DNA from: Microbispora bryophytorum
GTDB taxonomy: Bacteria; Actinomycetota; Actinomycetes; Streptosporangiales; Streptosporangiaceae
Reading direction: 5' to 3'
NCBI RefSeq assembly: GCF_006874465.1
Contig: NZ_VIRL01000001.1
Coordinates: 124,001-188,000 of the forward strand
Length of the DNA stretch: 64,000 nt
Shown here: positions 58,329-64,000 of the stretch, one piece after another
How the letters are laid out: each line of letters starts with the position of its first letter
How positions within the stretch are numbered: the stretch's first letter is position 1
Position numbers and translations under genes: made by a program
The notes under the pieces: model-generated
Seen by the model: only the letters and a program-made list of their open reading frames with translations
Database searches by the model: none
What the model was told of the DNA's origin: nothing

Positions 58329-59477
58329 GTGCGACTGCCCCGCGTGAAATTCGAGCATCGGCCTCACCGATACGAGGACGGCACCATTCGCATCGGCGGC
58401 GAGATTTACGGGATCGCCGCCGAAATCGCGGACCCATACGGCTGGGCGTGGACGGCCCTCACGCTGATGGACGGCACCCGTTCTCTCGACGAGATCATCG
58501 AGCGGCTGCGGCTGGCCCATCCGGAGCTGCCCGACCCGGAGTCGATCGTCGAGCAACTGGCCGCCACCCGATACGTCGAGGACGCCGCGGCGGTGCCGCC
58601 CGCCGGGCTGAGCGAGCGCGAGCGCGACCGCTACAGCAGGAACCACGCGTTCTTCCGCACGGTCGACATCGTGCCGCGCGGCCACGGCTGGGAGACCCAG
58701 CTCCGGTTGAAGTCCGCGCGGGTCGTGGTGCTCGGCCTGGGCGGCACGGGCTGCCACGCGGCCTGGGCGCTCGCGGCCGTCGGCGTCGGCACGATCCACT
58801 GCGTGGATCCCGACCTGGTCGAGCTGTCCAACCTCAACCGCCAGGTGCTCTACGGCGAGGGCGACGTCGGGCGGCCGAAGGCGGAGGCGGCCGTCGCCCG
58901 GCTGCGAACCGTCAACTCCGACATCTCCGTCACGGGCGAACGCCGCCACATCGGCAGCAGGCGCGAACTGGACGAGTTGATCGCGGGCTACGACGCGCTC
59001 GCCCTCTGCGCGGACCGGCCCACCGGGCACGACATCAGGGTGTGGGCCAACCGCGCCTGCGCCGCCGCGGGCATCCCCTGGGCGGGCGGCGGATACAACG
59101 GGCCGCTGGTCACCGTGGGGTGCTTCGCGCCGGGAGCGGGCGCCTGCTACGAGTGCCTGAGCAGCGGCGAGGAGGCGCGGCGCCACCCCGGCACGCCCGT
59201 GGACCTCGGCGGGCCCGGCGTGATCGCCACCTCGGCGGGCGTGTCCGGCCAGCTCGTCGCCCACGCGCTGCTCGGCCTGCTGACCGGGGTGCCGGTGCCG
59301 CCGGTCGGCACCATCCAGGGGGTCAACCTGATCGCCGCGGACCACCACGTGTGGGTCCGGCATCCGCCTCGGCCCGGCTGCCCGGTGTGCGGGACCCGGG
59401 CCGACGGGTCGGAACACAATTCAATGCACCGAATGACCGAAATCGACGCCGGCCGTGCGAACAGAACCAGGCCTTGA
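58329..59477 (+). CDS. ThiF/E1-like adenylyltransferase with N-terminal PqqD-like domain
   Basis: 382 residues, GTG start. Residues 1-90 form a small winged-helix-like domain (IRIGGEIYGIAAEIADPYGW, then TALTLMDGTRSLDEIIERLR), resembling the PqqD-type recognition element that binds RiPP leader peptides. The E1 domain has the ATP loop VVVLGLGGTGCHAAWALAAV (GLGGTGC 136-142), D160 in CVDPDLVELSNLNRQ with R171, K184, and a zinc site of C273/C276 (GACYECLSS) and C351/C354 (PGCPVCGT). E1-like enzymes activate a C-terminal carboxylate or an amide by adenylation. The next ORF encodes a 41-residue peptide, a plausible substrate (inference). Confidence 0.85.
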   Translation: MRLPRVKFEHRPHRYEDGTIRIGGEIYGIAAEIADPYGWAWTALTLMDGTRSLDEIIERLRLAHPELPDPESIVEQLAATRYVEDAAAVPPAGLSERERDRYSRNHAFFRTVDIVPRGHGWETQLRLKSARVVVLGLGGTGCHAAWALAAVGVGTIHCVDPDLVELSNLNRQVLYGEGDVGRPKAEAAVARLRTVNSDISVTGERRHIGSRRELDELIAGYDALALCADRPTGHDIRVWANRACAAAGIPWAGGGYNGPLVTVGCFAPGAGACYECLSSGEEARRHPGTPVDLGGPGVIATSAGVSGQLVAHALLGLLTGVPVPPVGTIQGVNLIAADHHVWVRHPPRPGCPVCGTRADGSEHNSMHRMTEIDAGRANRTRP

Positions 59478-59555
59478 CTGCGCCGGTCAACGGACGAATC
59501 ATGAACGGGTTCTCGCGAGAACATCCATGTCCCCTCCCCTTCCGAGAGGAACCGG

Positions 59556-59681
59556 ATGAACACGAACGAGCACGAGACCGAGGCCGTCGACGAGGCCGTC
59601 GTGCCGGCGAAGACGACGATCACCATCCGGCTGCTCGACAAGATCGAGACCACGACCAGCAGCAACAGCGTCGGCAACTGA
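59556..59681 (+). CDS. small peptide, candidate RiPP precursor
   Basis: 41 residues, ATG at 59556 with GAGAGGAACC just upstream. It begins MNTNEHETEAVDEAVVPAKT, continues TITIRLLDKIE and ends TTTSSNSVGN. The acidic, helical first part looks like a leader and the last ten residues (three Thr, three Ser, two Asn, one Gly) like a core rich in modifiable side chains. It sits 78 bp after the ThiF gene and 92 bp before a DUF6879-like gene. No homologue is recalled. The assignment rests on size, composition and context. Confidence 0.65.
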   Translation: MNTNEHETEAVDEAVVPAKTTITIRLLDKIETTTSSNSVGN

Positions 59682-59773
59682 CCAAGCGCCGGCCGCGGCG
59701 TGCGGGGGTGCCGCGGGGCCGCCCGCACGCCACGGCCGGCGAGAGCCCGCAGCCGGAACTCAGGGAGGGAAGG

Positions 59774-60445
59774 GTGGCGAACGCCGGCACCGTCTTCGAC
59801 GACGTACGGCAGGCCGAGGCGCGGGTCCTGTCCGCCGACGCCTACCAGGCCGAGTTCACCGAGGAGTTCAAGCGGGCCCCCGACGGGGTGTGGAAGCTCG
59901 AACGCGCTCAGGAGTTCTTCGAACCCGACGTGGCGAGCTGGCGGGCGATGATGGCCGGCGACTGGGACGGGTCGCTCGCCCTGCTGGAGGGGCTGCGGGA
60001 GTTCCTGGTCGACTACTACCGGACCCGGCCCACGGCCCGCCGGGTCCGCGTCGTGGAGACACCGCTCACCCCCTATCTCCAGTGGGAGCTGCACGTCCTG
60101 GCCGTTCGGGCGACGGCGGGCGAGCGGCCCCGGGTGCTGCACGCGGACGCCGTGCGGGAGCTGGAGCACCCCACACCGCTGCCCGAGATCGTCGTGCTCG
60201 GCCCCACTCTGCTCTACGAGGTGCGATACGACGAGATCGGCGCGCACATGGGCGCCCGGCGGATCACCGATCCCGCCCTCGTCGGGCCCTGCCTGGCCGC
60301 GATCAAGGAACTCTACGGCCGGGGAGAGGACGTCCGGGCGTACGTCGAGCGGGAGGTCGCCCCGCTGCCGCCACCCGTGATCACCGCCCGGAGGCGCGAC
60401 CTCCTGTCCGGCTACTCGCACCACACCGGGGTCTTCCGCCCCTGA
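59774..60445 (+). CDS. DUF6879-like protein in the ThiF-peptide-M50 unit
   Basis: 223 residues from a GTG at 59774 with GGGAGGGAAGG upstream. The pattern VFDDVRQAEARVLSADAYQ, SWRAMMAGDWDGSLALLEGL, RPTARRVRVVETPLTPYLQW, then IVVLGPTLLYEVRYDEIG and ARRITDPALVGPCLAAIKEL resembles DUF6879, a family common in actinomycetes and often close to helix-turn-helix regulators. The family name is from memory and its function is unknown. Here it lies between the candidate precursor and the protease, so it might be a partner protein in recognition or modification. Confidence 0.6.
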   Translation: MANAGTVFDDVRQAEARVLSADAYQAEFTEEFKRAPDGVWKLERAQEFFEPDVASWRAMMAGDWDGSLALLEGLREFLVDYYRTRPTARRVRVVETPLTPYLQWELHVLAVRATAGERPRVLHADAVRELEHPTPLPEIVVLGPTLLYEVRYDEIGAHMGARRITDPALVGPCLAAIKELYGRGEDVRAYVEREVAPLPPPVITARRRDLLSGYSHHTGVFRP

Positions 60446-60463
60446 CCCCGCGCCTGGAGGCCC

Positions 60464-61675
60464 ATGGTGGGAGATGCGAGCGTGGTGCGGCTGCGCGACC
60501 TCGCGTTCCGGCAGGACGGCTCCCAGTGGATCGTCGGCCGCCCGGACGGGGACGCGTTCGTCGCCGTGCCGTACGAGGGGGTGCGGGCCATCGGGCTGCT
60601 GTCGGCGGGAGCGACGGTCGAGGAGACGGAACGGCGGCTGCGTGCCGAGACCGGCGCCGATCTCGACGTCCGCGGCTTCGTCCGCGCCCTGGGCGAGCTG
60701 GGATTCCTTGAGGAGCCCGGCGGACCGGCCGCCCCCGCCGCGCCGCCGACCTTTCCGTGGCTGCGCCCCGGGCACGTGCGGTGGACGCTGCACCCGCTGG
60801 TCCACCTGCTGGTCGCCGGCCTGATCGCCGCCGGGATCGCGACGGCGGTCACCCGGCGGGAGACGCTGCCGGGCTGGCGCGACCTGCTGTGGAGCGAGCG
60901 CGGCACGCTCGTGCTCGCGTCGCAGATCGCGGTCGGCTGGATCCTGATCTTCCTGCACGAGATGGCCCACCTGTCGACCGCCAGGGCCGCCGGGGTGCCG
61001 GGCAGGATCCGGCTCGGCACCCGGCTGCAGTTCCTGGCCGTCCAGACCGAGGTGTCCGGCGTGTGGCTGGCCGGGCGGCGGGTCCGCCTGACGGTCTATC
61101 TCGCCGGGATGGCGACGGACGCGGCGGCGTGTTCGGCCGCGCTCCTCCTGACCGCCGTGCTGGGACACCGTCCCGTGCTCTCCCTGGTCGCGCTGACCTC
61201 GTTCGGCATGCTGGCCACGCAGTTCCTCGTGTTCATGCGCACCGACGTCTACTTCCTGCTGCAGGACCTGAGCGGATGCCGCAACATGTACGGCGACGCC
61301 TCCGCCTACGCCCGCCACCTGGCGCTGCGGGTGCTGCGCCGTCCCTCCCCCGACCCGCTCACCGGGCTGCCGCGCCGGGAGCGCCGCGCCCTCAGGACCT
61401 ACGCGGTGCTGCTGGTGGCGGGCACCGCGGCCTGCCTGGGGGTGGCGTTCGCGGTGACGGTGCCGGCGACGCTGACGCTGCTCGGCCGGGCCGTGGGCGT
61501 GCTGGCCGCCCCCGCGGATCCGCTCTCCGGGCTGGACGCCGCGGCGGTGCTGCTGTCCGCGGTCGCGTTCCAGGTGCTCTGGGCGCGGGCCTGGTGGCGC
61601 AGGCACGGCCCGCGCGTACGACGCGCCCTGCGCCGCCCGGGAAGGGAACGGGTCGCCGATCAGGACTGCGCGTAG
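60464..61675 (+). CDS. M50-type membrane metalloprotease with N-terminal PqqD-like domain
   Basis: 403 residues from the ATG at 60464 with GGAGG just upstream. Residues ~5-85 form a second PqqD-like winged helix (VRLRDLAFRQDGSQWIVGRP, then VEETERRLRAETGADLDVRG). Six or more membrane helices follow. The site-2-protease zinc motif is H165-E-M-A-H169 in LIFLHEMAHLSTARAAG, and the third ligand is probably D261 in FMRTDVYFLLQDLSG, matching the usual LDGYYLL pattern. It could remove the leader peptide and release or export the modified product. Its 3' end overlaps the convergent epimerase gene by 16 bp. Confidence 0.8.
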   Translation: MVGDASVVRLRDLAFRQDGSQWIVGRPDGDAFVAVPYEGVRAIGLLSAGATVEETERRLRAETGADLDVRGFVRALGELGFLEEPGGPAAPAAPPTFPWLRPGHVRWTLHPLVHLLVAGLIAAGIATAVTRRETLPGWRDLLWSERGTLVLASQIAVGWILIFLHEMAHLSTARAAGVPGRIRLGTRLQFLAVQTEVSGVWLAGRRVRLTVYLAGMATDAAACSAALLLTAVLGHRPVLSLVALTSFGMLATQFLVFMRTDVYFLLQDLSGCRNMYGDASAYARHLALRVLRRPSPDPLTGLPRRERRALRTYAVLLVAGTAACLGVAFAVTVPATLTLLGRAVGVLAAPADPLSGLDAAAVLLSAVAFQVLWARAWWRRHGPRVRRALRRPGRERVADQDCA

Positions 61676-62544
61676 GAGCCGGTCGTCAGCTCCTCGATCA
61701 GTCCGGGCCGCTCCGGGGCCCATCCGAACAGCCGCCGTGCCCGCGAGGCGTCCATCGGCGACGAACGGGTGAGCGTGGCGGCGAGCGGCCCCATCGCGGC
61801 GATCCCCTGCTCCAGGGTCAGCGACACGGCCTGGGCGCCGGTCAGGCCGGCGACCGTCTCGGCGATCCGCCGGATCGGGGTCCGCTCGGCCGAGGCGGCG
61901 TTGACGACGGTCCCGGCGTCGCGGTGCTCGATCGCGGCCACGTACAGCGCGGCGAGGTCGTCGACGTGCACCGACGACCACGCGTTGGCGCCGTCGCCGA
62001 TGTAGGGCACCGTGCCGCCTTGCCGTCCGGCGGCGATGAGCCCCTGGAGCAGGCCCGATCCGCCGCGCCCGTAGACCAGCGCCGCCCGGATCACCGTGCC
62101 CGCCACGTGACCGGCCGCCAGGACCTGCCGCTCGCCGAGGACCTTGTACGGCTGCGGTGACGTCTCCGGGGCGACGGGGTGGTCCTCGTCCACCGTGGCG
62201 CCCTGCCGGTCGGGGTAGACCAGGCCGGTGCTGGTGTAGACGAACCGGCCGCCCTCGTTCAGGCCGTCGAGCAGCGCCGCGAGGGTGTCGCGCTCGATCT
62301 CGCCCATGTCCGGATCGGCGTAGTCCACGGCGGTGTGCACCACGGCCTGCGCCGCCGCGGCGGCGCCGCGCAGGACGTCGAGGTCGCGCAGGCCTCCGGG
62401 CACCGCCTTGGCGCCCAGCCCTTCGACCCGCTCGCGCGCCTTGTCCGAGCGGGCCAGGGCGACCACCTCGTGGCCGGCCCTGACGAGGTGCTCGGCCACG
62501 ACTGCGCCGACGTAGCCGCTCGCACCGGTGATGAAGATCCGCAT
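61660..62544 (-). CDS. NAD(P)-dependent epimerase/dehydratase family protein (SDR)
   Basis: 294 residues from the ATG at 62544 with GGAAGG nine bases upstream. Rossmann motif MRIFITGASGYVGAVVAEHL; active-site region FVYTSTGLVYPDRQGATVDE and PQPYKVLGERQVLAAGHVAG, where YxxxE replaces the usual YxxxK. It resembles the atypical SDRs that act as NAD-dependent reductases or sensors. It is divergent from an MmyB-type regulator gene, which probably controls it. Confidence 0.75.
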   Translation of the reverse strand: MRIFITGASGYVGAVVAEHLVRAGHEVVALARSDKARERVEGLGAKAVPGGLRDLDVLRGAAAAAQAVVHTAVDYADPDMGEIERDTLAALLDGLNEGGRFVYTSTGLVYPDRQGATVDEDHPVAPETSPQPYKVLGERQVLAAGHVAGTVIRAALVYGRGGSGLLQGLIAAGRQGGTVPYIGDGANAWSSVHVDDLAALYVAAIEHRDAGTVVNAASAERTPIRRIAETVAGLTGAQAVSLTLEQGIAAMGPLAATLTRSSPMDASRARRLFGWAPERPGLIEELTTGSYAQS

Positions 62545-62598
62545 GATCGTGTGCCTTCCGTGAGGTCGGGTGACCGCGGCGCGTTCGTGCTCGCCGCC

Positions 62599-62666
62599 GG
62601 TCGGTGCCGACCCCACCGTCGCCCCGGGCCGTCCCGCACAGCCAGGGACCGAGAGTCCGTGGCTGC
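62599..62666. promoter_or_regulatory. palindromes in the divergent SDR/MmyB promoter region
   Basis: GGTCGG-TG-CCGACC (62599-62612) is a perfect interrupted palindrome. AGCCAGGGAC (62642-62651) pairs 9 of 10 with GTCCGTGGCT (62657-62666). Both lie between the divergent SDR and regulator starts and are likely binding sites for the regulator. Confidence 0.45.
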
Positions 62667-62706
62667 GGGAGTCCGCGCACCCGATGCCGGGCGTACGGTC
62701 ACAAGC

Positions 62707-63558
62707 ATGGACAAGCTTGGCCTGGCGCGGTTCCTCCGGAGCAAGCGGGAGAGCATCGACCCCGCCGACGTCGGCCTGCCCCTGGGACGACGCCGCCGCA
62801 CCCCGGGGCTGCGGCGCGAGGAGGTCGCCCAGCTCGCGTACGTCTCGGTGGACCACTACACGCGGCTGGAACAGGCGCGGGGCCGTCACCCGTCACGGCG
62901 GGTGCTCGACGGCATCGCCCGCGCCCTGCGCCTGTCGGACCAGGAGCGGGCCCACCTGTTCCACCTCGCCGGGGAGCGGGAGGAGAGCCGGTCCGCGGAG
63001 CCCGTGAGCGAGGTGCGCCCGAGCACGCTGAGCCTGGTCAACCGGCTGACCGACGCCGCCGCGATCGTCGTGGACGACATGTGCCGCGTGCTGGCCTGGA
63101 ACCCGCTGGCGGCCGCCCTGTTCGAGGACTTCTCGGCCCTGGCCGGCCAGGAGCGCAACGTCATCAGGCGCTACTTCCTGCACCCCGACCCGGAGCGGCG
63201 GCACTACGGGATGAGCAGCCCGGAACGGTTCGCCGTCACAGCGGTCAGCTACCTGCGCGTCGCCGCGACCCGCTACCCGGACAGCCACGAGCTGAACAGC
63301 CTGATCGAGGAACTGGTGGCGGGGAGCGAGGACTTCGCCCGGCTGTGGAACTCGCAGCGGTTCCACATCGAGCGGCACCTGCACCAGACCGTGCGGCACC
63401 CGCGCGTCGGGCCGATCGAGCTGGACTACGACGTGCTGACCGTGCCCGACCAGGAGCAGCAGGTGGTCATCTTCACCGCCGAGCCCGGGTCCCCGGCGTA
63501 CGAGTCCCTGCAGTTCCTCAAGGTCGTCGGCGCCGAGCAGGTGCCCGCCGAGGCCTGA
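62707..63558 (+). CDS. XRE/MmyB-type helix-turn-helix regulator
   Basis: 283 residues from the ATG at 62707. N-terminal helix-turn-helix: LGLARFLRSKRESIDPADVG, RRRTPGLRREEVAQLAYVSV, DHYTRLEQARGRHPS, typical of this group. The C-terminal MmyB-like ligand domain has AAAIVVDDMCRVLAWNPLAA, RNVIRRYFLHPDPERRHYGM and DSHELNSLIEELVAGSEDFARLW (first part DSHELNSLIEELV), thought to bind fatty acids. In actinomycetes such genes are usually divergent from an SDR or oxidoreductase gene that they regulate, as here. Confidence 0.88.
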   Translation: MDKLGLARFLRSKRESIDPADVGLPLGRRRRTPGLRREEVAQLAYVSVDHYTRLEQARGRHPSRRVLDGIARALRLSDQERAHLFHLAGEREESRSAEPVSEVRPSTLSLVNRLTDAAAIVVDDMCRVLAWNPLAAALFEDFSALAGQERNVIRRYFLHPDPERRHYGMSSPERFAVTAVSYLRVAATRYPDSHELNSLIEELVAGSEDFARLWNSQRFHIERHLHQTVRHPRVGPIELDYDVLTVPDQEQQVVIFTAEPGSPAYESLQFLKVVGAEQVPAEA

Positions 63559-63631
63559 CCCGCGTCCGCGTACGTCCGTCTCCCCGCTCGGCCGGCCGGG
63601 GCTCCGTCGGCGGGTTCGATGTAAATAATTC

Positions 63632-63684
63632 TGTACATCACGTCAAAGACGGGTTACCTTCGTGATGTCAAAGATGTTGTACAT
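63632..63684. promoter_or_regulatory. repeat-rich operator upstream of the last gene
   Basis: Direct repeats ACGTCAAAGACG (63640-63651) and ATGTCAAAGATG (63665-63676), 25 bp apart, plus two TGTACAT copies (63632-63638 and 63678-63684) and an ACATCACG/CGTGATGT inverted pair. The block is AT-rich and ends 16 bp before the start codon. Such layout suits binding of a dimeric repressor, possibly encoded just outside the window. Confidence 0.6.
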
Positions 63685-63700
63685 CCGAAGGGGATCGATC

Positions 63701-64000
63701 ATGACTCACGAGGAGAAGCGCGCCTGGATCCGGCTGGTCGTCGCCGTGATCGCCTACGCCGCGTACGTCGTCGCCGTCCTCAGACGGGCGGACGGAGGCC
63801 CCTTACCCGACGTGCCGTACGCCGCCGCCCTGCTGTGGACGATCGGCGGGGCGATCGTCGCGGCGATCCTGGCCGAGATCGGCATGGCGATCGTCAACCC
63901 GCGGGCCTCACGCGTCATCGACGTCCGCGACAAGGAGATCGGGCGGCTCGGCGACTACACCGGTCAGGCGTTCGTGGCCATCGGGGCGCTCGCGGCGATG
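63701..64000 (+). CDS. membrane protein of unknown function (partial, runs off window end)
   Basis: The ATG at 63701 has GAAGGGG upstream; 100 codons are visible before the window ends. The product starts MTHEEKRAWIRLVVAVIAYA and has a first hydrophobic segment there, a second near LLWTIGGAIVAAILAEIGMA, and a third beginning at AFVAIGALAAM. Between them is SRVIDVRDKEIGRLGDYTGQ. In related actinomycete loci such a protein is paired with a small helix-turn-helix regulator downstream, which would fit the repeats in its promoter. Family not recognised with certainty. Confidence 0.7.
   Translation, partial: MTHEEKRAWIRLVVAVIAYAAYVVAVLRRADGGPLPDVPYAAALLWTIGGAIVAAILAEIGMAIVNPRASRVIDVRDKEIGRLGDYTGQAFVAIGALAAM

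Noticed and set aside
59147-62680. 1177-codon minus-strand open frame across the ThiF/peptide/M50 region
   Set aside because: Its product is low-complexity and antisense to four supported genes; no family motif is seen.

Overview
The window is a very GC-rich chromosomal segment with strong third-position GC bias, many GTG starts, TGA stops and ATGA/GTGA gene overlaps. Together with a conservon-type sensor kinase, a WXG100-like/DUF6571-like pair and a CBM2-GH6 cellulase this points to a filamentous actinomycete, probably of the Streptosporangiales. That placement is inferred from gene content; no rRNA or tRNA gene was seen.

Region 1 (1-13180) is redox metabolism. On the minus strand lies a partial complex I operon, nuoA-B-C-H-(interruption)-I-J-K-L, with no nuoD, E, F or G; nuoL runs off the window start. 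Between nuoH and nuoI, on the opposite strand, sits a four-gene cassette: a collagen-like/helix-hairpin-helix membrane protein, a WXG100-like protein, a DUF6571-like protein and a small lipoprotein. Divergent from nuoA are a short leader-peptide ORF and korA-korB (2-oxoglutarate:ferredoxin oxidoreductase), closed by a textbook terminator. The layout suggests KorAB ferredoxin as an electron donor for a ferredoxin-type complex I (inference).

Region 2 (13283-44711) is a cell-surface polysaccharide locus. It holds an initiating phosphoglycosyltransferase, complete rmlA/B/C/D for dTDP-rhamnose, and a tightly coupled cassette for a CDP-linked C-methyl sugar (cytidylyltransferase, C-methyltransferase, PIG-L deacetylase, epimerase, DUF4910 protein, a Cys-rich duplicated-domain protein). 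It also holds GT2 and WecG glycosyltransferases, a Wzx flippase, a Wzy-like polymerase, two Wzz-like chain-length proteins, an acyltransferase, methyltransferases, two Fe(II)/2-oxoglutarate oxygenases and two tandem secreted beta-helix lipoproteins. A tnpB-only IS605-type element, with a candidate guide RNA at its right end, interrupts the rml operon between rmlB and rmlA.

Region 3 (45226-57110) holds accessory and regulatory genes: a GntR/EamA pair with a candidate operator, a kinase plus DUF742 remnant of a conservon, small secreted proteins, a truncated HypF-like zinc-finger/YrdC protein, a TetR regulator with an overlapping palindromic operator, NTF2-like and GNAT proteins, and a CBM2-GH6 cellulase homologue that seems to lack its general acid.

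Region 4 (57137-64000) holds a lytic transglycosylase lipoprotein and then the most novel-looking unit: a ThiF/E1-like enzyme with a PqqD-like N-terminus, a 41-residue peptide ORF with a Thr/Ser/Asn-rich tail, a DUF6879-like protein, and an M50-type membrane metalloprotease that also has a PqqD-like N-terminus. This looks like a compact RiPP (modified peptide) system. An epimerase, an MmyB-type regulator and a truncated membrane-protein gene behind a repeat-rich promoter close the window.
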